Origin: Flavobacterium sp. J49
Lineage (GTDB): Bacteria; Bacteroidota; Bacteroidia; Flavobacteriales; Flavobacteriaceae
Assembly (NCBI RefSeq): GCF_011742145.1
Contig: NZ_JAAQQU010000102.1
Location: 1 to 64,000, forward strand
Reading direction: 5' to 3'
DNA length: 64,000 bases
Shown: positions 54,823 to 63,836 of the stretch, piece by piece
How the letters are laid out: every line of letters starts with the position of its first letter
How positions within the stretch are numbered: position 1 is the stretch's first letter
The notes under the pieces: model-generated
What the model saw: only the letters and a program-made list of their open reading frames with translations
The model's database searches: none
What the model was told of the DNA's origin: nothing
Translations under genes and position numbers: made by a program

Positions 54823-54884
54823 TGTTTTGTGTTTCTATTTATAACGCAAGAGGATGATTTATAGTATGCAAGATGGAAAAAAAA

Positions 54885-55325
54885 TTATTTCTGTGGATTT
54901 TCATCAAAATTTACCATCCAATTGATTCCGAATTTATCAGTGAACATTCCGAAATAAGCGCCCCAAAAAGTGTCGCACATCGGCATAAAAGCGTTTCCAC
55001 CCACGGATAAACCGTTAAAAATTCTGTCGGCTTCCGCTCGGCTTTCGGTATTGATTGAGACCGAAATATTGGTTCCAATAATGGCATCACCGCTTTGTGA
55101 AGTACTGTCGCTTCCCATCAAAACCGTATTGCCGATTGGTAAAGAAACATGCATTATTCTGTCTGCTTCTTCCGGTGATGGCGGCGGACAATTTTCGTCA
55201 TCGCTTGGCGGCATGTCTTTGAATCTGCCCATATAGGGAAATTCACCTCCGAAAACAGATTGGTAGAACAGGAATGCTTCTTCACAGTTTCCATTGAAAA
55301 TTAAATAAGGATTAACTTGTGTCAT
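54885..55325 (-). CDS. VOC family protein (PhnB-like)
   Basis: A 146-residue protein of the vicinal-oxygen-chelate fold, PhnB group. It begins MTQVNPYLIFNGNCEEAFLFYQ, with the GGEFPYMGRF, IMHVSLPIGNTVLMGSDS and ending WGAYFGMFTDKFGINWMVN (blocks given separately). Related proteins are common stress or drug-tolerance accessory proteins; substrate unknown. It lies just behind the SRPBCC gene. Confidence 0.9.
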   Translation of the reverse strand: MTQVNPYLIFNGNCEEAFLFYQSVFGGEFPYMGRFKDMPPSDDENCPPPSPEEADRIMHVSLPIGNTVLMGSDSTSQSGDAIIGTNISVSINTESRAEADRIFNGLSVGGNAFMPMCDTFWGAYFGMFTDKFGINWMVNFDENPQK

Positions 55326-55341
55326 TGTTTATTGTTTTAGG

Positions 55342-56187
55342 TTATTGTTCTGTGTATTTTTTGAAATTGTCTAAAATCGATTGCCAACCGTCGCGTTGCA
55401 ATGTTGTCGAATGGATATTTTCAGGTTCGAAATTCTCAGTTAGGATAACTTTTCCATCCATTACATCAAATTTTACGGTTACTTTTCTGCCGTCGGCTAT
55501 GTGGTAAACTATTTTTTTCAAGGGAACGATTTCTTGATAAGTTCCGGTAAAGTCAAAGCTCATCTCGCCATCTTTGGAAGCCATAGTGTAGACAAAATTT
55601 TTCCCGACATCCAAATGATTTTCCGCTTTTGGGCAATGCCAGTCATCGGATGCAAAATTCCAGTTTACAATATGTTCGGGTTGGGTGAATTTGTTCCAAA
55701 CTTCCTCTAATGAAACGTCAAGTCTGGTCTTTACTGTAATGGTTTTGGTCTCGTTTTCGGCGATTGCTTTTAATTTTTCTAAAGCTTTCGGAAAAACGTC
55801 GTTGAAATAATCCAGATATTTTTCGACTAAATCTATTTCAACATTAACGGTTGTGATGCCGTTGTTTTCTTTTAAATCATACCGTTCTTCTGCGCCAGAC
55901 CAAGCTTTGGTGGTTTCTGTTTCGGGCAATTCGGTATATTCTTTTAATTCGCCGAAATGTTGAAAGGTCATAGTTTCGAATGGTTTTTTGGTCGCTATTT
56001 TGGAGTTCATTCCACTGCCATTTTGGTCTAAGAAGTAAATTTTACTTCCTTCGTTCCAATCCGAAATGGCATAAGAACCTTCGCAGAAAGCACTGACCCA
56101 AGCTTCGTAGTTTTCTTCATCCCAAAGCGAATACCAAACTTTCTCTTTGGGAGCGTTGATATCAATGCTGAATGTTTGTCTTTTCAT
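55342..56187 (-). CDS. SRPBCC/AHSA1-type protein, two domains
   Basis: A 281-residue protein with two AHSA1-like SRPBCC domains. The first starts FSIDINAPKEKVWYSLWDEENYEAW, the second near 150 (KTRLDVSLEEVWNKFTQPEHIVNW); each would form a hydrophobic pocket. Function is unknown. Its ATG overlaps the stop of the DUF1801 gene (ATGA), so these are translationally coupled, and the VOC gene follows 17 bases behind. Confidence 0.9.
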   Translation of the reverse strand: MKRQTFSIDINAPKEKVWYSLWDEENYEAWVSAFCEGSYAISDWNEGSKIYFLDQNGSGMNSKIATKKPFETMTFQHFGELKEYTELPETETTKAWSGAEERYDLKENNGITTVNVEIDLVEKYLDYFNDVFPKALEKLKAIAENETKTITVKTRLDVSLEEVWNKFTQPEHIVNWNFASDDWHCPKAENHLDVGKNFVYTMASKDGEMSFDFTGTYQEIVPLKKIVYHIADGRKVTVKFDVMDGKVILTENFEPENIHSTTLQRDGWQSILDNFKKYTEQ

Positions 56188-56549
56188 CTCTTTATTTTGT
56201 TTAAGTTTTCATTGACTTTGAATAAAACCATTTTCCGAATTAAGTCATGCGGAATGGGTTGGTTTAGCGCAAATTGCACAGCGCCTTTGGAGTTTTTATA
56301 CCCTTCGATTTCTTTTTGAAATGCTTTAATACCGCTACCGGTTGGGTAAAATCCGATATGGTTTTTGTAAGCTGCGAAATACACCAGAGGTCCTTTGAGC
56401 TTGTAGGCCGGCATTTGGTAACTGATGCTTTCTTCGGCTTGCGGTGCGGTTTGTTTGATGGTTTTGCGTATGGCTTCCAATAATGATTGTACTTCTGTAG
56501 TTTGTAAAGCAATATACTCATCAACACTTTTAAAAGTAGTTTTCATCAT
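56184..56549 (-). CDS. DUF1801 (YdhG-like) protein
   Basis: A 121-residue protein: FKSVDEYIALQTTEVQSLLEAIR, then EESISYQMPAYKLKGPLVYFAAYKNHIGFYPTGSGIKAF (blocks), all typical of the DUF1801/YdhG family. The role is uncertain; some members are described as iron chaperone-like. First gene of the DUF1801-SRPBCC-VOC transcript. Confidence 0.88.
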   Translation of the reverse strand: MMKTTFKSVDEYIALQTTEVQSLLEAIRKTIKQTAPQAEESISYQMPAYKLKGPLVYFAAYKNHIGFYPTGSGIKAFQKEIEGYKNSKGAVQFALNQPIPHDLIRKMVLFKVNENLNKIKR

Positions 56550-56600
56550 TGAAATTTTTTAAGGAAAGTAAAGTTACAAAAAGTCTTTGCTCTATCGATT

Positions 56601-56984
56601 CTAACTTTCATAAAATTCTATTGGTAACTTATCGGGATCGCTGATGAAAGTAAAACGCCTGCCGGTATATTCATCGATGCGAATGGGTTCGGCTATAATG
56701 TTGTGTAGTGCCAAATGGTCAATAACAGTCTCTAATTTGTCTACTTCAAAAGCCAGATGACGCAATCCGGTGGCTTCGGGTTGTGAAACCCTTTTGGGCG
56801 GATTGGGAAACGAAAACAATTCGACTACATAATTGCCTTTAATTGCTAAGTCTAATTTATAAGATTGGCGTTCTTCGCGATACACCTCTCGGATAATTTG
56901 CAAGCCGAGAATCTCAACATAGAACTTTTTGGAAAGGTCATAATCAGAGCAAATGATGGCAATGTGATGGACTTTATTGAGCAT
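56601..56984 (-). CDS. VOC family protein (SMU1112c/YaeR-like)
   Basis: A 127-residue vicinal-oxygen-chelate protein: start KVHHIAIICSDYDLSKKFYVE, GNYVVELFSFPNPP, TGLRHLAFEVD and ISDPDKLPIEFYE with metal ligands His and Glu. It is close to lactoylglutathione-lyase relatives but shorter and without the dimer pattern of known glyoxalase I, so the substrate is open. Start ATG at 56984 overlaps the stop of the 42-residue gene upstream. Confidence 0.9.
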   Translation of the reverse strand: MLNKVHHIAIICSDYDLSKKFYVEILGLQIIREVYREERQSYKLDLAIKGNYVVELFSFPNPPKRVSQPEATGLRHLAFEVDKLETVIDHLALHNIIAEPIRIDEYTGRRFTFISDPDKLPIEFYES

Positions 56985-57102
56985 TTTGTTTGTCTTCTTT
57001 ATCTGCGAAGTACTTATTGATTTTTTGTTGGGCATCAACCCCATTTTTCCAGGCATAATAATAGCCGATGGCAAGAGCGATAATATTCCAATAATAATCC
57101 AT
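56974..57102 (-). CDS. 42-residue small membrane-anchored protein
   Basis: A short gene with ATG at 57102 and TAA at 56974. The product has one hydrophobic helix (YYWNIIALAIGYYYAW, about residues 3-18) and a charged C-terminal helix (INKYFADKEDKQ). The VOC gene starts inside its end, a typical translational overlap, and a purine-rich stretch precedes it. I do not recognise it; the overlap and clean anchor-plus-charged-tail pattern support a real gene. Confidence 0.55.
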   Translation of the reverse strand: MDYYWNIIALAIGYYYAWKNGVDAQQKINKYFADKEDKQNAQ

Positions 57103-57159
57103 TTGCTTTATTTGTCTCTCAAATATAAATCTTTTTCCAGCCAAATCGCCGTGAGGAAG

Positions 57160-58626
57160 TTATCTCAATCGAAAAATCTTAAGGATTTTTTCAATCACTC
57201 TATTGATGTCTTCAGACAAATTGGTTTTATAGATTAACAGCACATACAAACCGCTGAGCAAAATAGATTTGAGCCCGATATTGACAATGGCGTGGAACGG
57301 AAAATCCCAGAAGTAAAACAGCAGAAAGCAAACTGCTAAAATCGCCAAAGAATGAAGCGTTTTAATGGTAAACGGATACAAATCCATTTTTTTGACTACA
57401 AATAAAAGTTTGATGGTATTGTAAATCGCAACAGTTATCAAAGTGGCAAAGGCAGCGCCTTCAATGTCATAAAGAGGAATAAAAATGGCATTTAAAATAA
57501 TCATCAACACTACGGTAAAGATGCCAAACAATAATACGGTTCGATAGTATTTGGTGTTGACAATAATCGAATTGTTGTTGCCCAGCAATACATCGTAGAA
57601 CTTTGACAATCCAATCATAAACACCACGGCAATTCCACCGCTATAATCTTTCGGAATCAACAGATACATTTCCTTGATGTTGACAAAAATCAGGATCATG
57701 ATAAAACCACCAATGACCTGAAGATTGATAGCGCTTTTTTTATACAAATCGTTGAGCTCGTCATGTTTGTTTTCCACCATCAATTTGGCGGTAATCGGTG
57801 CAATAATTTGAGTCATTGCTCGACTTGGTACCGCAATTACGGTAGCGATAAAAATAGCTACACTATATAATGCATTTTGGGTAATGTCTTTGTATTGCGG
57901 AATCATGACTTTGTCGAAATCAACCAGCATTACCGCAACACCGCCGGAAACAATGATGAAAGCAGAATACCGAACAATTTCCTTGATGTTTTTTGGAATC
58001 ACAAAACGCAATACCGGCATTTTTATCGAAATGGCGTAGAGTTTCATCGCGATCATTTGGGCAAAATAGGCGAGCGCCACGCAATATACAAAAGTATCTT
58101 TGGCCAACCAATTGAAATGAACACAGATTAGCAAAGCCATTACTATGGAACGCACCAAAACTTCGCTGATGAAATTTCCGGTTACCGATTTCATGTGGAC
58201 TTTCGCCCAGGCATAAAACACTTCGAAATAGGCCATGAACAAACCAATCAACGGAATCAGCCAAAAGAATGGTTTGAGTGTTGGGTTTTCTTCAATCCAG
58301 CTGTGTGAAATCTGGTCGTAAAAACTATAAAAAATCACACCAATCGGAATGATTAAAGCCAACGGCAGAAACAGAATAAATGTGAGAAACTCATCGCGCT
58401 CTTTTTGGTCTTTATAAGAAGAAAAAAAGCGGATTAAGGTATTTTGAGCACCAAATGCCATCAACGGCATCATAATATTGGCACCGGAAAGTATAGTTGT
58501 TACGATTCCGTAATGTGTTTTACCAAGAAAAATGGTGTAGAAAAACAACGCATTCACCGCACCAATTCCGAATCCAAGGAAAGTGATAATGGTGTTTTTG
58601 ATGGATTGGTTTTGTACGATGCCCAT
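57160..58626 (-). CDS. Oligosaccharide flippase (Wzx/MATE-like)
   Basis: A 488-residue membrane protein with about 12-14 helices of the polysaccharide-transport MOP superfamily. Seen: ITFLGFGIGAVNALFFYTIF at the N-terminus and helix-rich segments throughout, ending with a basic tail. It would flip lipid-linked glycans across the inner membrane. The glycosyltransferase and YfhO genes lie upstream in the same direction (22 bp and then overlapping), suggesting one surface-glycan operon. Confidence 0.88.
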   Translation of the reverse strand: MGIVQNQSIKNTIITFLGFGIGAVNALFFYTIFLGKTHYGIVTTILSGANIMMPLMAFGAQNTLIRFFSSYKDQKERDEFLTFILFLPLALIIPIGVIFYSFYDQISHSWIEENPTLKPFFWLIPLIGLFMAYFEVFYAWAKVHMKSVTGNFISEVLVRSIVMALLICVHFNWLAKDTFVYCVALAYFAQMIAMKLYAISIKMPVLRFVIPKNIKEIVRYSAFIIVSGGVAVMLVDFDKVMIPQYKDITQNALYSVAIFIATVIAVPSRAMTQIIAPITAKLMVENKHDELNDLYKKSAINLQVIGGFIMILIFVNIKEMYLLIPKDYSGGIAVVFMIGLSKFYDVLLGNNNSIIVNTKYYRTVLLFGIFTVVLMIILNAIFIPLYDIEGAAFATLITVAIYNTIKLLFVVKKMDLYPFTIKTLHSLAILAVCFLLFYFWDFPFHAIVNIGLKSILLSGLYVLLIYKTNLSEDINRVIEKILKIFRLR

Positions 58627-58630
58627 AATT

Positions 58631-58658
58631 GGAATTACGAATTAGGAATTACGAATGT
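58631..58658. repeat. Heptamer array (4 units, GGAATTA type)
   Basis: GGAATTA, CGAATTA, GGAATTA and CGAATGT in phase. It contains the stop codon (58649-58651) and last codons of the glycosyltransferase gene and reaches to within 5 bp of the flippase ATG. Confidence 0.85.
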
Positions 58659-59938
58659 ATGAGTTTCGAAAGTTTTTCCGTTAAACTTTTTCTGGAATAT
58701 TGTTGCAAACCAACGGCGTGAACTTTTAAATTTTGCTTTTGGTAGTCCTGATAGTATTTCAAAAGTAGTGCTTTTAGTTTTTCTTTTTCGTCATAAGTAA
58801 AGAAAACGCCGGTGTTGGTTGTCGTAATAATCTCGGCAAAATCAGAACCTTCGGGACCAAGCGCCACAATCGGTCTTTCAGAAACCATGTATTCAAATAG
58901 TTTTCCGGGAATGATGCTTTTAGTGTCTTCAGAGTCGATTTCTATCAGCAATAAAACCTGTGATTTTCGTTGGTGTTCAACGGCTTCTTGGTGGGAAACG
59001 TAGCCTAAATTCAACACAAAACCATGCAGTTTGAATTCGGTTATCGTATCTAAAACTTCCTGACTCACGGCACCGATTAACTTGAGTTGAAAATCGTTTT
59101 TGAAATCTTGGTTTTCTTTGGTCAATTCTTTCAAGGCTTTCCAAAGGATTCTCGGATTTCTTTCCGACAGAAACGAACCGATATGTGCTAAAGTAAATTT
59201 GGCATCCAAAGGTTGTTTGGTGATTTTTTCCACATCATAGCCATTCGTAATCACTTCAATAGGTCTGGAAGTAATCGCTTCAAATTCAGTTTTGGTGGTT
59301 TTACTGGTGACGATAATCGTATCGGCGGTATTTAAAACTGCTGCCTCTAACGCTTTGTGTTTTTTTTCGGCAGAAGAAGACAATTTCAACGCTTTGTGAT
59401 AGCCAATGGTTGTCCACGGATCGCGGAAATCGGCAAACCATTTGACCGCTAAATCTTTCTTCAATTGCAAACCAATCAAATGCAAACTATGTGGCGGTCC
59501 GGAAGTGACGATGGTATCAATATTGTTTTCCTTTATGTATTTCGATAAATATTTGACTGAAGGTTTAACCCAAAGAAACCGCGCATCAGGGATAAAAATA
59601 TTTCCGCGAACCCAAAGCAAAGTTTTTTCTAAAAACGATTGTTTTTTTTGGTTGGGAATAATACCTGAACTGATTTTTTTGGTTTTGTTTTTGCCAAAAA
59701 ACGAAGCCAAACCATAAGGTTCAAAGATTTTGTTTTTCAGGATAATCGCTTTTTCCGAAACCTCGCTTTGCAAACCGTTATCAATAATAGGATACGTTGG
59801 GTTTTCCGGAATGTAAACTATCGGTTGTACATTGAACTCCGGCAAATACTTCACAAACTTTAACCAACGCTGCACGCCCGGTCCACCGGCCGGTGGCCAA
59901 TAATAAGTGATGATTAAGAGTTTTTTGGGTTCAGACAT
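58649..59938 (-). CDS. Glycosyltransferase, GT4-like
   Basis: A 429-residue glycosyltransferase: LLIITYYWPPAGGPGVQRW near the start (GT-B acceptor domain), then SGPPHSLHLIG, WFADFRDPW, VITNGYD, and the nucleotide-sugar part LAHIGSFLSERNP and IIPGKLFEYMVSERPIVALG. The last is the donor-sugar motif region. Donor and acceptor unknown. Its start overlaps the YfhO stop by one base; with the flippase it suggests glycan assembly. Confidence 0.9.
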   Translation of the reverse strand: MSEPKKLLIITYYWPPAGGPGVQRWLKFVKYLPEFNVQPIVYIPENPTYPIIDNGLQSEVSEKAIILKNKIFEPYGLASFFGKNKTKKISSGIIPNQKKQSFLEKTLLWVRGNIFIPDARFLWVKPSVKYLSKYIKENNIDTIVTSGPPHSLHLIGLQLKKDLAVKWFADFRDPWTTIGYHKALKLSSSAEKKHKALEAAVLNTADTIIVTSKTTKTEFEAITSRPIEVITNGYDVEKITKQPLDAKFTLAHIGSFLSERNPRILWKALKELTKENQDFKNDFQLKLIGAVSQEVLDTITEFKLHGFVLNLGYVSHQEAVEHQRKSQVLLLIEIDSEDTKSIIPGKLFEYMVSERPIVALGPEGSDFAEIITTTNTGVFFTYDEKEKLKALLLKYYQDYQKQNLKVHAVGLQQYSRKSLTEKLSKLIHS

Positions 59939-62436
59939 TACTCAAGTTTCTTGCCTTTTTGTTCAAAATAAACCACGCCAATTACTACCAACAACATTCC
60001 AATCGAACTGAATAGGGCGATAGTGCCACCGGTTTTCACGACTTGTGGTTCAAATTTGAATTCGATGTTGTGTTTGCCTTTCGGGATTTCGATTCCTCTC
60101 AAAGTATAATCGACTTTGAAAATCTCAGTTTCTTTTCCGTCAATAGTTGCTTTCCAACCGTCTTTATAATAAATTTCGGAGAAGACTGCGAAGCCATTAT
60201 TACTATTGTTGGAATTATAAATCAAGTGATTTGGTTTATATGAATCAAGTTTTATAGTCGATAAACTATCAACAATATATTCCTGCGATTTTTTTGACCA
60301 CTTTTCAGAATCTTGTATTATCGCCTCGTCTTTAGTGTTAATTTTGCCTAAAGCATTCAATTCCTCATCTGCAGAATTTACTATTGTCAATTCCTTCACA
60401 AACCAAGCATTGCCATTGTGGAACGGATTCGTAACCGGAATATCGCCTTGTTCGGTACCGATGATTAAATATTTGATATTAAAGACATCCAAAACCGGAA
60501 TACTTTTGGTTAAGGAAAGTGTTTTTGGGTCAACATTTTCACCCAAAGTGTTCATGCTTTTTTCAATCAGATGAGTGTATACTTCTTCAAAACGTCTTGG
60601 CCTTACGGCACTGTAACCACCAACCGATTTGTGGAAATAGGACGATCTCGGACTGTGTAAACCACCATCCAATTCATAAACTCTGAAGATAGATTTGTCG
60701 GCTAAAATCAGTGAATCGGCAGCTGTGGGTTCGAATGGTACATCTACTTCACGGGCACTTCTGAATTGTTTTCCGTCATTACTTACATAGTTTTTATCCA
60801 CAAAAAACAAATCGCCTACCATAAAAACTCCGATGATGATAACCGCTGTGTTTTGTGCCAACTTGTTTTTGGTATACAGGTAAAGTGCGCCAAAAGTCAC
60901 CAACATTAAGAAACCGGAACGCAATAAGTCGGCCGAATACAAATCTTTTCGATCTTCTCTCAGAGCTTCTAAAAAGGCGGTTCCAAAGGATTTATCGGGA
61001 TGGCCTTGTAAGGCATTTGCCAACTGACTGTCGATGTCACCTACGAAACTGAACATCCCTTTCGCTAAAAACAGTACTACAATTAATCCTAAACTGGTAG
61101 CGGCGGTTTTCCATAAACTGCTCCATTGTTTTTCTTTATCAGTGGTAAAAAACGACTGCAATCCCATAATGGCCAGCACCGGAATACACAATTCCAATAA
61201 AACCTGAATCGAAGAAACCGCTCTGAATTTGTCATAAGCCGGCACATAATCAATAAAGAAATCGGTTAACAGCGAGAAGTTTTTACCCCAAGAAAGGAGT
61301 AAAGAAAAAATGACTCCAGCGAGGAAAGCATATTTTATTTTGCGCTTGTCGTGGTATAGGGCCAACACAAAAAGGAAGAAAACAATCGCCCCAATATAGG
61401 CCGGTGCGGCTACTTGCGGTTGATCACCCCAATAGGTTATACCGTAACTTTCGGTGATTTCTTTGGCTTCTTCAGGTTGGGCGCCGTATTCCAACATAAA
61501 ATTATATACATGCGAATCTTCGGTTAATTTCTGACCGTTGCCACCACCAAAAAGTCTAGGCGAAATCAAATTCAAACTTTCGCTAACCCCATAGCTGTAT
61601 TCTGTAATGTATTCTCTGTCCATCGAGATATTAGCCTCTTTTTTGGTGCCATCAGGATTTGTGGTCAATTCACTTTTGCCACGGATACTGAAATCGGCGT
61701 ATTCTTTGGTAGCCATTAAACTGGTAGCATTGGCACCAACGGCTAAAGTCACGGCAATTAGAAAAGTGGCTATAATTTTAGGCAAGGCCTTGAGGTCTTT
61801 TTCTTGGTATAATCGGTATAAAAAATAAAAGCTCATTACTATTAAAAGCAAGAACAAGTAATAAGTCATTTGGAAGTGATTGGCCGTAATTTCCAAGGCA
61901 ACGGCGAGCATGGTCAACATACCGCCATGCAAATATTTCTTTCGGAAGACCAAAATAAATCCGGCGATGACTAATGGCATATAGGCTATTGCATGCGCTT
62001 TCGCATTGTGTCCGACGCCGATAATTACAATCAAATAAGTAGACAATCCAAAAGCCAAAGCACCGAAAAAAGCCTTTAGCGGATTAATTCTTAGGGTCAG
62101 AAGTAAACCGTAAAATCCTAAGAAATAAAGGAATAAATAATCTGCCGGTCGGGGTAAAAAGCGCAATAAATCATCGAGCTTTCCGATGTAATCATGCGGG
62201 TATTTAGCACCCGATTGGTAAGTGGGCATTCCTCCAAAGGAAGCATTGGTCCAATAAGGTTCGCTGTCATATTCGGCTCTGAAATCATTTTGTTCTTTAG
62301 CCATACCGGTGTATTGCACGATATCGTGTTGGTATATTTTTTTGCCTTGCAAAACCGGATAGAAGTAAAGTAAAGAAATTATGATAAAACCAAGAATGGC
62401 TAATAAATGAGGATAAAACTTTTGGAGTTGTTTCAT
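59938..62436 (-). CDS. YfhO-family membrane protein
   Basis: An 832-residue protein with about 13 membrane helices and a large C-terminal periplasmic part, matching the YfhO family. Seen: N-terminal YFYPVLQGKKIYQHDIVQYTGM, LALPADYLFLY-like helices and YYKDGWKATIDGKE in the C-terminal domain, then a final helix. YfhO proteins resemble GT-C glycosyltransferases and act in lipoteichoic-acid or surface-glycan glycosylation in Firmicutes. It heads a run of YfhO, glycosyltransferase and flippase genes. Confidence 0.9.
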   Translation of the reverse strand: MKQLQKFYPHLLAILGFIIISLLYFYPVLQGKKIYQHDIVQYTGMAKEQNDFRAEYDSEPYWTNASFGGMPTYQSGAKYPHDYIGKLDDLLRFLPRPADYLFLYFLGFYGLLLTLRINPLKAFFGALAFGLSTYLIVIIGVGHNAKAHAIAYMPLVIAGFILVFRKKYLHGGMLTMLAVALEITANHFQMTYYLFLLLIVMSFYFLYRLYQEKDLKALPKIIATFLIAVTLAVGANATSLMATKEYADFSIRGKSELTTNPDGTKKEANISMDREYITEYSYGVSESLNLISPRLFGGGNGQKLTEDSHVYNFMLEYGAQPEEAKEITESYGITYWGDQPQVAAPAYIGAIVFFLFVLALYHDKRKIKYAFLAGVIFSLLLSWGKNFSLLTDFFIDYVPAYDKFRAVSSIQVLLELCIPVLAIMGLQSFFTTDKEKQWSSLWKTAATSLGLIVVLFLAKGMFSFVGDIDSQLANALQGHPDKSFGTAFLEALREDRKDLYSADLLRSGFLMLVTFGALYLYTKNKLAQNTAVIIIGVFMVGDLFFVDKNYVSNDGKQFRSAREVDVPFEPTAADSLILADKSIFRVYELDGGLHSPRSSYFHKSVGGYSAVRPRRFEEVYTHLIEKSMNTLGENVDPKTLSLTKSIPVLDVFNIKYLIIGTEQGDIPVTNPFHNGNAWFVKELTIVNSADEELNALGKINTKDEAIIQDSEKWSKKSQEYIVDSLSTIKLDSYKPNHLIYNSNNSNNGFAVFSEIYYKDGWKATIDGKETEIFKVDYTLRGIEIPKGKHNIEFKFEPQVVKTGGTIALFSSIGMLLVVIGVVYFEQKGKKLE

Positions 62437-62464
62437 GTTTTTGGTTTAGGTTGTCAACGGGAAA

Positions 62465-62716
62465 TTACTTAATTTCTTCAAAATCTATATATTCACCAAC
62501 GATTTTTTTCTCTTTTGGCTTTTCTGTTTTTGTGGCTTGGGCTTGTTGCTGCTGTTGGTATTGCTGCTGTTGCTGTTGGAATTGCTGGGTGGCTTTTTCA
62601 ACCACTTTTTTGGCAACCACCGGTAAAAACAATCTGGCTAAAAATTTAAAGATATAGTAAATGGCTATGATCCATAATATCGTTCTAACAAAGCCGGGCA
62701 TAGATGCAGTTTCCAT
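62465..62716 (-). CDS. DUF4834 small membrane protein
   Basis: About 83 residues: one membrane helix (VRTILWIIAIYYIFKFLARLF, read from residue 9), a Gln-rich coiled stretch (over a dozen Gln with Tyr), and a charged end VGEYIDFEEIK. The C-terminal GEY-DFEE motif is typical of DUF4834 of flavobacteria. The long ORF starts with GTG at 62755; ATG at 62716 (or 62701) matches the family. It precedes the YfhO gene by 28 bp and is probably in the same transcript. Confidence 0.8.
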   Translation of the reverse strand: METASMPGFVRTILWIIAIYYIFKFLARLFLPVVAKKVVEKATQQFQQQQQQYQQQQQAQATKTEKPKEKKIVGEYIDFEEIK

Positions 62717-62800
62717 ATTGGGAATAAATTTTTTGTCAAAAATACTAAATTCCACAATGTAAAAATCGCTTTAACCTCTTAAATAAATGATAAATTGTAT

Positions 62801-62808
62801 TACTTTTG
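62801..62808 (+). promoter_or_regulatory. -7 promoter box of the outer-membrane protein gene
   Basis: TACTTTTG (TAnnTTTG), 32 bp before the ATG at 62840. Confidence 0.55.
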
Positions 62809-62839
62809 GAAGACTATATTTCTACAAATCTATTATGTT

Positions 62840-63814
62840 ATGCTAAGGATAAAATCACTTTTAATTGTTGGGTTTCTATTTGTTTCAGCCACACCATACG
62901 CACAATACACCGATATTATCAACTCCAATCGACCGGGTAAATCAATGTCGGCTTTCTCGGTTGGGAAATCGGTAATTCAGGCGGAAGGCGGTTTGTATGG
63001 CATTCAGGAAAAGCATGACTTAGCACGGTATGAGGCTAATGGATTCGGAACAGAATTAAGTGTCAGATATGGTGCTTTTTTTGATCAGTTTGAGTTCAAT
63101 CTTGAGACACAATACCAGTATGATTGGTATACAGCACCTTTAGTTGAAGATACTCGTGGCGGATTTAAGCAGTTTACCTTGGGTGCTAAATATTTGGTTT
63201 ACGATCCGTTTGTGCAATTGAAAGACGACAAGCCGAATGTGTACAGTTGGAAAGCGAATCACCGTTTCAGTTGGAAACAATTTATACCGGCCGTTGCGGT
63301 TTATGGTGGTTTTAATTTGAATTTGGGCAACAATCCGTTTACGTTTGAAAGCGATCCGGTAATTAGTCCGAAATTGATGTTGATTACGCAAAATCATTTT
63401 GGCAGCAAATGGGTTTGGGTTAATAATATTATTGCCGATAAATACATGACCGATTACCCAACCTTGGGATGGATTACCACAATGACCAGAGGATTTAATA
63501 TGCGTTGGTCCGGATTTTTAGAAATTCAAGCATACAAAAGCGACTTTTACGCTGATACGGTTGGACGTTTGGGTGCGGCTTATTTGATTAGAGAAAATAT
63601 ACAATTAGATGCTTATTTGGCCAAAAATATAAAAGACACTCCGGCTATAATGCATGGCGGTTTTGGAATGTCTTGGCGCTTTGACAGCAATTATGAAACC
63701 AATTACAAACGTATCAAAAGTGATAAAGAGGATAAGAAAAAGAAAGACAAAAAATCTAAAAAAGACAAAGGTAAAAAGCGCAAAGACGAAGTAGAATTAG
63801 AGAAAACGAAGTAG
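62840..63814 (+). CDS. Outer-membrane beta-barrel (transporter-like) protein with lysine-rich tail
   Basis: A 324-residue protein with signal peptide (SLLIVGFLFVSATPYAQ). The mature part is a beta-barrel (INSNRPGKSMSAFSVGKSV, QAEGGLYG, GGFNLNLGNNPFTFESDP, HGGFGMSWRFDSNYE), often annotated as a transporter in flavobacteria. After the barrel comes a very basic tail (last 30 residues, mostly Lys with Asp), unusual for a barrel that should end in an aromatic residue. The stop falls in a duplicated 20-bp block (about 63783-63822). ATG at 62840 is preferred over 62795. Confidence 0.8.
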   Translation: MLRIKSLLIVGFLFVSATPYAQYTDIINSNRPGKSMSAFSVGKSVIQAEGGLYGIQEKHDLARYEANGFGTELSVRYGAFFDQFEFNLETQYQYDWYTAPLVEDTRGGFKQFTLGAKYLVYDPFVQLKDDKPNVYSWKANHRFSWKQFIPAVAVYGGFNLNLGNNPFTFESDPVISPKLMLITQNHFGSKWVWVNNIIADKYMTDYPTLGWITTMTRGFNMRWSGFLEIQAYKSDFYADTVGRLGAAYLIRENIQLDAYLAKNIKDTPAIMHGGFGMSWRFDSNYETNYKRIKSDKEDKKKKDKKSKKDKGKKRKDEVELEKTK

Positions 63815-63836
63815 AATTAGAAAATACCAAATCATA

